Below are positions 48,119-56,713 of a DNA stretch of 64,000 nt, one piece after another. Made by a program: the position numbers and the translations under genes. The notes beneath the pieces were generated by a model. That model was not told the origin of the DNA and searched no databases. It saw nothing but the letters and a program-made list of their open reading frames with translations. The DNA is from Arthrobacter gengyunqii (lineage in GTDB: Bacteria > Actinomycetota > Actinomycetes > Actinomycetales > Micrococcaceae), in contig NZ_CP095461.1 in NCBI RefSeq assembly GCF_023022985.1, positions 1,984,001 through 2,048,000 of the forward strand, read 5' to 3'. Within the stretch, counting starts at the first letter, position 1. Every line of letters starts with the position of its first letter.

Positions 48119-49591
48119 TTAGTTGCCCGTGAGCTTCTCGCGCAGAGCGGCAAGTGCTTCGTCGGAAGCCAGCGTGCCGGCACCCGTCTCAGCAACGGCC
48201 GGCTCGGAGGAGTAGCTCGTGGTGCCGGATTCGGAAGTCTCCGAAGCAGCTGCGATGTCCTCGGAAGCGTGCTGTGCAACCTGCTTCTTGTGGGCTTCCC
48301 AGCGAGCCTGGGCGTCAGCGTACTGCTGCTCCCAAGCTGCACGCTGGGTCTCGTAGCCTTCGAGCCATTCGTTGGACTCGGGGTCGAAGCCCTCCGGGTA
48401 CTTGTAGTTGCCGGCTTCGTCGTACTCTGCGGCCATGCCGTACAGAGCCGGGTCGAACTCGGTGCCTTCGGGGTCTACGCCCTCGTTGGCCTGCTTCAGC
48501 GACAGGCTGATGCGGCGACGCTCGAGGTCGATGTCGATGACCTTGACGAACAGCTCGTCACCAACGGAGACAACCTGCTCGGCCAGCTCTACGTGGCGGA
48601 CTGCCAGCTCGGAGATGTGGACCAGGCCTTCGATACCGTCTTCGACGCGAACGAACGCACCGAACGGAACCAGCTTGGTGACCTTACCCGGCACAACCTG
48701 GCCGAGGGCGTGGGTGCGGGCGAAGGTCTGCCACGGATCTTCCTGCGTAGCCTTGAGCGACAGGGAGACACGCTCGCGGTCGAGGTCAACTTCCAGAACC
48801 TCAACGGTGACTTCCTGGCCAACTTCAACGACCTCGGAGGGGTGGTCGATGTGCTTCCAGGACAGCTCGGAAACGTGGACGAGACCGTCTACGCCGCCAA
48901 GGTCCACGAATGCACCGAAGTTGACGATGGAGGAAACAACGCCCGGACGAACCTGGCCCTTTTCCAGCTTGTTGAGGAACGTGGAGCGAACCTCGGACTG
49001 CGTCTGCTCGAGCCAGGCACGGCGGGACAGAACAACGTTGTTGCGGTTCTTGTCCAGTTCGATGATCTTGGCTTCGATCTGCTGGCCGATGTACGGAGCC
49101 AGATCGCGGACACGACGCATCTCGACGAGGGAGGCCGGCAGGAAGCCGCGCAGGCCGATGTCCAGGATGAGGCCACCCTTGACAACCTCGATGACGGTAC
49201 CGGTAACGACACCGTCTTCTTCCTTGACCTTCTCGATGTCGCCCCAGGCGCGCTCGTACTGTGCGCGCTTCTTGGAGAGAATCAGGCGGCCTTCTTTGTC
49301 TTCCTTGGTGAGGACCAAAGCTTCGACCTGATCGCCAACGGAGACAACGTCTCCGGGATCAACGTCGTGCTTGATGGAGAGCTCACGGGAAGGGATGACA
49401 CCCTCGGTCTTGTAACCGATGTCGAGCAGAACCTCGTCGCGGTCAACCTTGACGACGGTACCTTCGACGAGATCGCCGTCGTTGAAGTACTTGATCGTTG
49501 CGTCAATGGCGGCGAGGAAGTCCTCGGCAGTACCGATGTCGTTGATGGCGACCTGCGGGGTACCGGACTTCTCGGTGGTGGTGATGGTCAT
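48119..49591 (-). CDS. rpsA: 30S ribosomal protein S1
   Basis: This 490-residue protein has four S1 RNA-binding domains (about 36-105, 123-188, 209-277 and 294-363), shown by repeats of G-x-V, NFGAFVDLGGVDGLVH and VPFGAFVRVEDGIEGLVH. The acidic, glutamine-rich C-terminal tail of about 115 residues lacks further domains. Actinobacterial S1 has four domains where E. coli has six. ATG 49591 is preceded by GGAG at 12 bases. A promoter at 49741-49770 gives a leader of about 140 bases with inverted repeats. Its codon use is strongly biased, fitting high expression. Confidence 0.96.
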   Translation of the reverse strand: MTITTTEKSGTPQVAINDIGTAEDFLAAIDATIKYFNDGDLVEGTVVKVDRDEVLLDIGYKTEGVIPSRELSIKHDVDPGDVVSVGDQVEALVLTKEDKEGRLILSKKRAQYERAWGDIEKVKEEDGVVTGTVIEVVKGGLILDIGLRGFLPASLVEMRRVRDLAPYIGQQIEAKIIELDKNRNNVVLSRRAWLEQTQSEVRSTFLNKLEKGQVRPGVVSSIVNFGAFVDLGGVDGLVHVSELSWKHIDHPSEVVEVGQEVTVEVLEVDLDRERVSLSLKATQEDPWQTFARTHALGQVVPGKVTKLVPFGAFVRVEDGIEGLVHISELAVRHVELAEQVVSVGDELFVKVIDIDLERRRISLSLKQANEGVDPEGTEFDPALYGMAAEYDEAGNYKYPEGFDPESNEWLEGYETQRAAWEQQYADAQARWEAHKKQVAQHASEDIAAASETSESGTTSYSSEPAVAETGAGTLASDEALAALREKLTGN

Positions 49592-49711
49592 GTAGTTGGG
49601 ACTCCGATGTGGAAGTTGTTTTGTATTCCGGATGCGCTCCCACCGAACTCAGAGCAGCCATTCAGGCCTGCCTCAAGACAGTGCTTGTTTGTCCGGAGAT
49701 GGACAGAATTG

Positions 49712-49730
49712 GTAATTACTGCGCAATTAC
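49712..49730 (-). promoter_or_regulatory. Inverted repeat at the start of the rpsA leader
   Basis: GTAATT (49712-49717) and AATTAC (49725-49730) are perfect inverted arms with a 7-base spacer at the expected 5' end of the rpsA mRNA. A second small hairpin (TGTCC-N6-GGACA, about 49690-49705) follows. S1 autoregulation through its leader is known in E. coli; that this leader does so is inference. Confidence 0.45.
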
Positions 49731-49740
49731 GCGCCAGATC

Positions 49741-49770
49741 AGTCTAGCCGCAGCCTGCAACTCAGGTCAA
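49741..49770 (-). promoter_or_regulatory. Promoter of rpsA
   Basis: On the - strand TTGACC (-35), an 18-base spacer and TAGACT (-10) resemble a strong housekeeping promoter, about 150 bases upstream of the rpsA start. Confidence 0.7.
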
Positions 49771-49810
49771 AGCACCGGGACCACTTTAAGGGAAGTAGTC
49801 GGATTCCGGG

Positions 49811-51124
49811 TCAGAAATGGGTGCTGCAGTAGGGTGCCGGACCAGCGGTGAAGAGTGCATCAAGGACTTCCAACGCTGCCTGGCTGCCCCGTATTCCGCC
49901 CGCTGCCGCCAGCGTGGGGGCGCTGACACCGCCCAGATACAGCGATCCCAGAGCTGCAACGTCAATCTCGGCGGCGGCGCCCGCGGGAGCGGAGCCGGCC
50001 TCCACCGGACTGGCGATCGCGTTTCCGCCCTCGACGTCCAGGTGCCACACGCCGTCGGCCATCCCCAGCGGATCCCGGACCGTGAGGACCACGGAGCCCG
50101 CCCCTGTGTAGTGCCGGGCTTCAAGGGCTGCCCTGGTGTCCAGGATGCGCAGCCACAGGACGTCATCCACGCTGGTGACCTGGTAGCGGCGGCGGTCCGC
50201 CAGCATCCAGGGCAGCGGATCGGCGACGGGTGCCGCATCAAAGGTCAGCCGGTCCACCAGGTCCAGGGAGCCAAGATAGCGCCAGAGTTCACGGTAGGCG
50301 TCGTCGGTTGCCGCCACCAGATCGGTAACCTTTACTGTGTGCGGCTCGGTCCGCCAGCCCAGGGACTTGTAGGCGGCGTAGCCGTCCGGGACGCCGTTGG
50401 CGTTGTAATGAAGAACACCGCGCAAAGCCTTGTCCGGCTCGAAGCTTTCTTCACTCCAGGCGGCGGAAGCCCGCATCCAGTAGCGGTGCTGGCGTCCCAG
50501 GGCGCCGTTCGTCCGTTCCAAGTGGGCACGATAGATGTCCGGGGCCAGGTTCTGCAGCTTGGCACTGTCCGCCACAGCCATGCTGCCCGTGGTGCCGGAG
50601 GTGAAACCCAGGCCGCCGCGGGTATCCAGCCTGATCTCCGCCGTGGAGGTGGCAGCACCGAACCCGAAGCGGCCGTAGATGGTCGCCTCGGAGGCCGTAA
50701 GCCCGGCCAGCGCCAGCCCCGCTTCCTTTGCCCGCTGCAGATCGCTGGTGATCATGCTGCGGAGGATTCCGCGGCGGCGGTGCGTCGGCCGCACCGTCAC
50801 GGCCGTGACCAGATGCGCCGGCAGCAGCCGCCCGCCGCCCACGTTCAGGGAATTGACCATGGTGGCGTAGGTAGCCACCGGTACGGCCGGGTCCAAGGCG
50901 GAGTCCGGGGACGTGTCGTCATAGACGGCGGTCAGGATGCGGCCGTCCCGCTGACAGGCGTCCACCTCTGCGGGGAGGTGCTTGGGATCGCCCCGTTGTT
51001 CATGGAACCCCAGGTTGACCGCCTCGAGCCAGTTGGCGGTTCGCGCGTCGTCGTTCTCCGGTGCAAAGGAAGTTGTCCGCAACCCGCTGCTCAACCCACT
51101 GGCCACTGCCGCATCCTGCTTCAT
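49811..51124 (-). CDS. Eis-like GNAT N-acetyltransferase
   Basis: This 437-residue protein has the Eis three-part layout: N-terminal GNAT with VTAVTVRPTHRRRGILRSMI (the CoA loop, about 106-125), a second degenerate GNAT, and a C-terminal SCP2-like domain. It ends in Phe; in Eis the free C-terminal carboxylate is the catalytic base. Mycobacterial Eis acetylates aminoglycosides at several amines; whether this one does is unknown. ATG 51124 is backed by CTGGGGGAAC. It lies between polA and rpsA on the same strand. Confidence 0.88.
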   Translation of the reverse strand: MKQDAAVASGLSSGLRTTSFAPENDDARTANWLEAVNLGFHEQRGDPKHLPAEVDACQRDGRILTAVYDDTSPDSALDPAVPVATYATMVNSLNVGGGRLLPAHLVTAVTVRPTHRRRGILRSMITSDLQRAKEAGLALAGLTASEATIYGRFGFGAATSTAEIRLDTRGGLGFTSGTTGSMAVADSAKLQNLAPDIYRAHLERTNGALGRQHRYWMRASAAWSEESFEPDKALRGVLHYNANGVPDGYAAYKSLGWRTEPHTVKVTDLVAATDDAYRELWRYLGSLDLVDRLTFDAAPVADPLPWMLADRRRYQVTSVDDVLWLRILDTRAALEARHYTGAGSVVLTVRDPLGMADGVWHLDVEGGNAIASPVEAGSAPAGAAAEIDVAALGSLYLGGVSAPTLAAAGGIRGSQAALEVLDALFTAGPAPYCSTHF

Positions 51125-51160
51125 TGTTCCCCCAGTTAGCTTTGCGCTGAGTGCGCTTTA

Positions 51161-53953
51161 TTAGTGGCCGGCCTCGTGCCAGCTGACGCCCACGCCAACC
51201 GAGACATCCAGCGGAACCGACAGATCGGCTGCCGAGCCCATCTGCTCCCGGACCAGCTTCTCCACGGCGTCCCGTTCCCCGGGGGCCACTTCGAGCACCA
51301 GTTCATCATGGACCTGCAGCAGCATGCGGGACTTCAGCCCCTGGGCCTTCAGCTCCGTGTCGACTCCGAGCATGGCTTTCTTGATGATGTCCGCAGCAGA
51401 GCCCTGGATGGGTGCGTTCAGGGCGGCGCGTTCCGCCATTTCGCGCAGCTGCCGATTGTCGCTGGAGAGATCCGGCAGATAGCGGCGGCGGCCCTCGATG
51501 GTGGAGGTGAAGCCGTCCTTGCGGGCCTGCTCGACGACGCCGCGCAGGTAGTCGCGCACCGCGCCGAACCGGCTGAAATAGTCACGCATCAGGGTACGGG
51601 CTTCATCCACCGGAATGGCGAGCTGCTTGGACAGGCCGAAGGAGCTCAGGCCGTAGACCAGGCCATAGGACATGGCCTTGACCTTGGACCGCATGGCACT
51701 GGTGACTTCCTCCGGCGGGACCCCGAAAATGTGCGAGCCGACAAACCGGTGCAGGTCCTCCCCCGCCTGGAACGCGGCGATCAGCCCTTCGTCGCCTGAC
51801 AGGTGCGCCATGATGCGCATTTCCACCTGGGAGTAGTCGGCAGTGAGGAGGGTTTCGTAGCCCTCGCCCACGGTGAAGACTTCCCGGATCCGCCGGCCTT
51901 CCTCGGACCGGATGGGGATGTTCTGCAGGTTCGGGTTGGTGGAGGACAAGCGCCCGGTGGCCGCCGCGGTTTGGACGTACGTGGTGTGCACGCGGCCGTC
52001 GTCGGAGACTGCTTTCCGCAGCCCTTCGACGGTCTGGCGCAGTTTGGTTGCGTCCCTATACGCCATCAGGTTGGCCAGGAACGGATGTCCGCCGGTCTTG
52101 ATGATCAGGTCCGACAGTGCGTCGGCGTCGGTGGAGTAGCCGGTCTTGATCTTCTTGGTCTTGGGCAGTCCAAGCTCGTCAAAGAGAACCACCTGCAGCT
52201 GCTTGGGTGAGCCGAGGTTGATTTCCTTGCCGATGATGCTGAAGGCTTCGCCGCTGGCCTGCGCGATGGTGGCGCTGAAATCGTCCAGCAGCCGTTCCAG
52301 CTTTTCGGTGGACACTGCAATGCCGGCCAGTTCCATTTCGGCCAGCACCTCGGACAGCGGCAGCTCCAGTCCGCCCAGCAGCTGGTTGGCGCCGCGGTCC
52401 ACCAGCTGTCCGGCAAAGTGCCCGCTCAGCTGCAGCGCCGCAAAGGCCTGCATGACGGCCGGCGACGCGACGTCCTCTTCCTCGAGCTGCAGCTGGAGCT
52501 GGTTGCTTCCGGGGGCGGACGGCGTCAGGGACATCCGCAGGTGGTGCTGGCTCAGGTCCGCCAGGTCGTAGCTGCGGCGGTCGGGCTGAATCAGGTAACC
52601 GGAGATGGCGGTGTCATCCACCTCTCCGGCCAGGTGCAGTCCGCGCGCGGCCAGTGCCTTGTAGCTCTCCTTGAAGTCGTGGACCACCTTCGGGGCGTCC
52701 AGATCCGCCAGCCAGGCGGCGAGGACCTGCTCGGTGTCGGCGTCGATCTCAGTGAGCGGGATGTAAGCGGCGGCGGTGGCGGTGACCAAAGCCAGTCCGA
52801 CGACGTCGCGCCCTGCCGCCGCACCCTCGGTGACCAGCTGGACGGCCGTCTTGGCCTGGTTTGTCGAGGCGATCCAGCTCTTCAGCGCCGGAGCGTCCGT
52901 GATCACGACGTGTTCCGGAGGCAGCAGTTCCTCTCCTGCGGAAGCGGTCTCCTCTTCGCCGTAGACGTCGAAGAGGCGCTTGCGGAGAGCATTGAACTGC
53001 AGGGCGTCAAAGAGCTCTTCGATGGCCTCACGGTCGGGACGCCGCGCAGCCATGGCATCAAGATCCACCGGCAGGTCCAGGTCCCGCAGCAGGCGGTTCA
53101 GGCGTCGGTTGCGCTTAACGTCTTCGATGTTGGCGCGCAGGGAATCCCCCACCTTGCCCTTGATGCTGTCCAGGTTTTCGAGGATGCCCTCGAGCCCGCC
53201 GTACTGCTTGATCCACTTGGCAGCGGTCTTGGGACCCACGCCCGGAACGCCGGGAAGGTTGTCGGCAGACTCTCCCACGAGAGCGGCCAGGTCCGAATAC
53301 TTGTCCGGCGGGACGAGGTACTTCGCTTCGACCGCGGCGGCATCCATCCGCGGCAGGTCGGAGACGCCCTTTTTGGGATAGAACACGGTTACCCGGTCAT
53401 CCACGAGCTGGAAGGCGTCGCGGTCACCGGACACCACCATGACGTCCCAGTTCCGGGCTGAGGCCTTTTCGGCCAGCGTGGCCAGGATGTCATCCGCCTC
53501 GTAGCCGTCCATGGAGATGGTGGGGATGCGCATCGCTTCCATCACCTTGATGATGAGGTCGATCTGGCCGTGGAACTCCTCGGGCGTCTTGTTGCGTCCG
53601 CCCTTGTACTCCGAGTATTCCTCGGAGCGGAAGGTGGGCGTGTCAAGGTCAAAGGCCACCGCGACGTGGGTGGGATTCTCTTCCTTGATGAGGTTGATGA
53701 GCATGGAAGTGAATCCGTACACGGCGTTGGTGTGCTGACCGGTGTCGGTGGAGAAGTTCTCCGCCGGCAGGGCGTAGAAGGCACGGAAGGCCATCGAGTG
53801 GCCGTCAATCACCAACAGCCTGCTGTGTCCGCCGGCAGAAACTGTTCCGAGCGCCTCCGGGACGGCTGCGTCATCAGATTCCGGGGTCCGTTCAAGGACG
53901 GTTTCGACAGGGGTTTCGGCTTGGATATCGGCCAGTTTGGTAGATTCACTCAC
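51161..53953 (-). CDS. polA: DNA polymerase I
   Basis: This 930-residue enzyme has an N-terminal 5' nuclease (VIDGHSMAFRAFYA, then SGDRDAFQL and GVPGVGPKTAAKW), a middle exonuclease-like domain, and a polymerase with motif A DYSQVEMRIMAHLSGDE and motif C HDELVLEVA. The exonuclease domain lacks the metal-binding D-x-E (replaced by T-E-G) and the later catalytic Asp, so proofreading is probably lost, as in mycobacterial PolA. GTG 53953 is leaderless, 7 bases after TAGGCT, and only 19 bases from the divergent thioesterase start; the upstream ATGs at 53974 and 53983 would overlap that gene. Confidence 0.95.
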   Translation of the reverse strand: MSESTKLADIQAETPVETVLERTPESDDAAVPEALGTVSAGGHSRLLVIDGHSMAFRAFYALPAENFSTDTGQHTNAVYGFTSMLINLIKEENPTHVAVAFDLDTPTFRSEEYSEYKGGRNKTPEEFHGQIDLIIKVMEAMRIPTISMDGYEADDILATLAEKASARNWDVMVVSGDRDAFQLVDDRVTVFYPKKGVSDLPRMDAAAVEAKYLVPPDKYSDLAALVGESADNLPGVPGVGPKTAAKWIKQYGGLEGILENLDSIKGKVGDSLRANIEDVKRNRRLNRLLRDLDLPVDLDAMAARRPDREAIEELFDALQFNALRKRLFDVYGEEETASAGEELLPPEHVVITDAPALKSWIASTNQAKTAVQLVTEGAAAGRDVVGLALVTATAAAYIPLTEIDADTEQVLAAWLADLDAPKVVHDFKESYKALAARGLHLAGEVDDTAISGYLIQPDRRSYDLADLSQHHLRMSLTPSAPGSNQLQLQLEEEDVASPAVMQAFAALQLSGHFAGQLVDRGANQLLGGLELPLSEVLAEMELAGIAVSTEKLERLLDDFSATIAQASGEAFSIIGKEINLGSPKQLQVVLFDELGLPKTKKIKTGYSTDADALSDLIIKTGGHPFLANLMAYRDATKLRQTVEGLRKAVSDDGRVHTTYVQTAAATGRLSSTNPNLQNIPIRSEEGRRIREVFTVGEGYETLLTADYSQVEMRIMAHLSGDEGLIAAFQAGEDLHRFVGSHIFGVPPEEVTSAMRSKVKAMSYGLVYGLSSFGLSKQLAIPVDEARTLMRDYFSRFGAVRDYLRGVVEQARKDGFTSTIEGRRRYLPDLSSDNRQLREMAERAALNAPIQGSAADIIKKAMLGVDTELKAQGLKSRMLLQVHDELVLEVAPGERDAVEKLVREQMGSAADLSVPLDVSVGVGVSWHEAGH

Positions 53954-53960
53954 AGGTGTA

Positions 53961-53966
53961 AGCCTA
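53961..53966 (-). promoter_or_regulatory. -10 element of a likely leaderless polA transcript
   Basis: TAGGCT on the - strand ends 7 bases before the polA GTG. It lies inside the 19-base gap to the divergent gene, so the two promoters must overlap. Confidence 0.5.
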
Positions 53967-53972
53967 GTTGGC

Positions 53973-54461
53973 ATGAGCGACATTTTCACGCCGGGCACCG
54001 GCGCACGGGCCGAGGCGGCCAACGACTACACCGATCAGTTGAACGAGGCCGGCATTCCCCCGGAAATGCACAGCTGGCTGAGCACCAACGGAGTCGGACC
54101 GCTGGTCGTGAAGATGGGCATCCGTTTCTCGGAAATGAGTGCCGAGCGGCTGGTCGCCACCATGCCCGTGGCCGGCAACGAGCAGGTGGCCGGGATTCTG
54201 CACGGCGGCGCCCATCTGGTGCTGGCCGAGACACTGGGCTCCTTCGGTGCGGCCATGCATGCGGGTCCGGGGCGGCAGGCACTCGGCATCGAAATCGGAG
54301 CAACCCATCACCGCGCCATCGCATCGGGCACGGTCACCGGCACCGCCACAGCCATCCACCTGGGCGGCACCCTGGTGACGCACGAAGTGGTAATGACCGA
54401 CGAAGAAGGCCGCCGCCTCAGCACCGCACGCATCACGAACATGATCCGCGACGCCCGCTGA
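53973..54461 (+). CDS. Hotdog-fold thioesterase (PaaI-like)
   Basis: This 162-residue single hotdog domain has AGILHGGAHLVLAETLGSFGA near 66-86 (shown in part), the helix and catalytic acidic residue of acyl-CoA thioesterases such as PaaI/YbgC relatives, and TATAIHLGGTLVTHEVVMTDE at the end. ATG 53973 has no ribosome binding site and lies 19 bases from the divergent polA start, so both are probably leaderless. A role in removing CoA from an aromatic or fatty intermediate is possible; the substrate is unknown. Confidence 0.85.
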   Translation: MSDIFTPGTGARAEAANDYTDQLNEAGIPPEMHSWLSTNGVGPLVVKMGIRFSEMSAERLVATMPVAGNEQVAGILHGGAHLVLAETLGSFGAAMHAGPGRQALGIEIGATHHRAIASGTVTGTATAIHLGGTLVTHEVVMTDEEGRRLSTARITNMIRDAR

Positions 54462-54532
54462 CCCGTCACGCCACCCGAATTCCCGGAGGGGCGGGTGCAG
54501 GCCCCGCACTCACCAGACTCACCAAGACTCAC

Positions 54533-55069
54533 CTAGCCGCGCAGGTCGTACTGCCGCTGCACCACGGCATGCCCTAGGGAACGCTCCTCGACACCGGCAG
54601 GATCAGTGCTTTGAAGCACCGGCAGGATCGGGCGTCCGCTGCCCAGGGAAAGGGGCAGAACGGTGACAACCATTTCATCCACGAGCCCGGAATCCATGAA
54701 CTGGCCGGCCAGGTTCCCACCCCCCACCAATAACACGTCCCTATCCCCGGCATCGTGAATGATGTCCGGATGGAATTCAGCAACGTCGCCCCGGACAAAA
54801 GTGATGTCGGCGCCGGAGATTCCGGGAAACTCGTGGTGCGTGAAAACCCACACGGGAGTGTTTCCGCAGGGCCAGGACTCGGGTTCTGCCACAAAAACCC
54901 GATACGTTTCGGCCCCCATCGCCAACGCACCGGCCGCAGCCAGGAGCCCGCGGAAAGACGCGCCGGCCTCCCGGGCACCCTCAAACTCCCGGAGCCATCC
55001 CCCCGGGTCCCGCGCCTCCGCGACGAATCCATCCTGCGACGCAGCAACATAGTAGACAGTTCTGGCCAT
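54533..55069 (-). CDS. RibD C-terminal/DHFR-like reductase family protein
   Basis: This 178-residue protein has the fold of dihydrofolate reductase and RibD-C: start ARTVYYVAASQDGFVA, then LAMGAETYRVF near 49, WVFTHHEFP near 72 and LLVGGGNLAGQFMDSGLVDEM near 110-130 (shown as separate short motifs in the family). Members are NADPH-dependent reductases of unknown substrate. ATG 55069 follows TAGCAT by 7 bases, suggesting a leaderless message; the frame is open 100 codons upstream over sequence with no protein-like features. Confidence 0.82.
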   Translation of the reverse strand: MARTVYYVAASQDGFVAEARDPGGWLREFEGAREAGASFRGLLAAAGALAMGAETYRVFVAEPESWPCGNTPVWVFTHHEFPGISGADITFVRGDVAEFHPDIIHDAGDRDVLLVGGGNLAGQFMDSGLVDEMVVTVLPLSLGSGRPILPVLQSTDPAGVEERSLGHAVVQRQYDLRG

Positions 55070-55076
55070 GCGGCCC

Positions 55077-55082
55077 ATGCTA
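55077..55082 (-). promoter_or_regulatory. -10 element of a likely leaderless RibD-C-like gene
   Basis: TAGCAT on the - strand ends 7 bases before the ATG at 55069. Confidence 0.45.
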
Positions 55083-55271
55083 GCGCCGCAGGCCCCCAAG
55101 CACAGGCCCCGGATCCGTTTCACCTCCTCCCCCGCTGCATCGGACTGAATCCGGTCCCGAGGAATACCTCGCCGTGCCCGCCGGTTGGGAGTAACTGGAG
55201 AGCTGCGCGAACCACGAGCGCCGGGACCTGCCACTGGGCAGCTGCGGCGCGATCTACAGAAAGACTTTTTT

Positions 55272-56351
55272 GTGAACCTTTTTTCACCGTTGACCCTGGG
55301 CGGCATTGAACTGCCCAACCGCTTGATCATGGCTCCGCTGACACGGACACGCAGCGGCCGCGACGGCGTTCCCACGGCACTGATGGCCGAGCATTACAGC
55401 CAGCGCGCCTCCTTGGGCCTGATCGTTAGCGAAGGAACCTATCCCTCGTTCGCAGGGCAGGGTTTCACCGGCCAGCCCGGACTGGTGACGGATGAGCAGA
55501 TTGCCGGCTGGAGGAACGTTACGGATGCAGTCCACGCAGCCGGAGGCCGGATCGTTGCCCAGGTCATGCACGCCGGCCGGGTAACCCATCCGGGAACCAA
55601 CGGTGGCCGCGAGGTAGTGGCTCCCAGCGCCATCGCGATTGACGGCGTCACGCGCACCTACGACGGCAAGCAGCCCTTCCCCGTGCCCCACGCACTCACC
55701 ACGGCCGAGCTGCCCGGCGTCATCGAAGAATTCGTTGCCGGTTCGCTTGCGGCCATGAAGGCAGGGTTCGACGGCGTGGAGCTGCATGGTGCCAACGGTT
55801 ACCTGCTGCATGAATTCCTGTCCGCGGAGTCCAACCAGCGGACCGACAGCTACGGCGGATCTCCGGAGAACCGCGCCCGATTCGTCATTGAGGTCTACCG
55901 GGCGGTGGCTGACGCCATCGGCGCCGACCGCACCGGCATCCGGATCTCCCCGGAGCACAATGTCCAGGGCGCGCTGGAAACCAATCCGGCAGAGGTCCTG
56001 GCCACCTACACCACCTTGGTGGAGGCAATTGCACCCCTGAAGCCGGCATTCCTGAGCATCCTGCACCAGGACCCGTCCGACATGCTGGTGCAGTCACTGC
56101 GCAGCAGCTTCGGCGGTCCCGTCCTCCTGAACTCAGGCTTCGGCGTCATCACGACCCGCGAAGAGGCCATCGCCATGATGGAGGACAAGCTGTGTGACGG
56201 CGTGGTTGTCGGCCGGCCCGCGATCGCCAACCCTGACTTGGTGCGCCGCTGGCAGGAAAACCTGCCCCTGAACACCCCCGATCCCCGCACCTTCTACACT
56301 CACGGCGCCGCCGGATACACGGACTACCCCGCGTACGCCGACGCCGTCTAA
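55272..56351 (+). CDS. Old yellow enzyme-type flavin oxidoreductase
   Basis: This 359-residue FMN enzyme of the OYE/NemA family reduces activated C=C or nitro groups. It opens with LFSPLTLGGIELPNRLIMAPL and has ELHGANGYLLHEFLS near 172 (His and Asn for substrate binding) and RTDSYGGS near 193. GTG 55272 lies about 10 bases after AGAAAGA. The open frame 29 codons upstream is not used. It stands alone, divergent from the RibD-C-like gene and ended by the hairpin at 56384-56444. Confidence 0.92.
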   Translation: MNLFSPLTLGGIELPNRLIMAPLTRTRSGRDGVPTALMAEHYSQRASLGLIVSEGTYPSFAGQGFTGQPGLVTDEQIAGWRNVTDAVHAAGGRIVAQVMHAGRVTHPGTNGGREVVAPSAIAIDGVTRTYDGKQPFPVPHALTTAELPGVIEEFVAGSLAAMKAGFDGVELHGANGYLLHEFLSAESNQRTDSYGGSPENRARFVIEVYRAVADAIGADRTGIRISPEHNVQGALETNPAEVLATYTTLVEAIAPLKPAFLSILHQDPSDMLVQSLRSSFGGPVLLNSGFGVITTREEAIAMMEDKLCDGVVVGRPAIANPDLVRRWQENLPLNTPDPRTFYTHGAAGYTDYPAYADAV

Positions 56352-56383
56352 ATCAACAGCCCTTCCGTCCAGGAACAGGCAAC

Positions 56384-56444
56384 AACGCCAAAGCCCGACG
56401 CCGGCGCCCACCTCAGTGGCCACCGTCGTCGGGCTTTGGTGTTT
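56384..56444 (+). terminator. Terminator of the OYE gene
   Basis: Arms 56388-56400 and 56427-56439 make a perfect 13-bp stem, extended by A/T pairs with a G-T wobble, and followed by a T run. The 26-base loop has its own small stem. It also borders the convergent small membrane protein gene at 56471. Confidence 0.8.
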
Positions 56445-56470
56445 TCCGGTTTCCGCGAACCGCAGCGGGG

Positions 56471-56713
56471 CTATCCGTGCAGGGCCGGAACAATCAGGTA
56501 AACGCCGAACAGCACTGCCGCGCCACACAGTGCAAAGCACGCATACGCACCGGCTTTGACCAGCACCAGCCGGCCCTGGGCGGCGGGGCCGGGCTCGGCA
56601 TCGGTGGAGACGGCATAAAGGCGTACGCCGGTTGAATACAGCCCGACGACGACGAGTGTCGCCACAAGGGTGACCACGGCCACCACAAGGTAGGCAAGCC
56701 AGTCGATGCTCAT
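56471..56713 (-). CDS. Small two-helix membrane protein, PiT partner
   Basis: This 80-residue protein has two hydrophobic helices (about 7-27 and 52-75) joined by a polar loop (STDAEPGPAAQG). I do not recognise a family with certainty. Its ATG overlaps the phosphate transporter stop in an ATGA junction, so the two are translated together. A small accessory subunit or regulator of the transporter is a plausible inference. Confidence 0.72.
   Translation of the reverse strand: MSIDWLAYLVVAVVTLVATLVVVGLYSTGVRLYAVSTDAEPGPAAQGRLVLVKAGAYACFALCGAAVLFGVYLIVPALHG

Noticed and set aside
48269..49747. A 492-codon open frame antisense to rpsA
   Set aside because: It is the mirror of the strongly biased rpsA codons and runs through the rpsA promoter.
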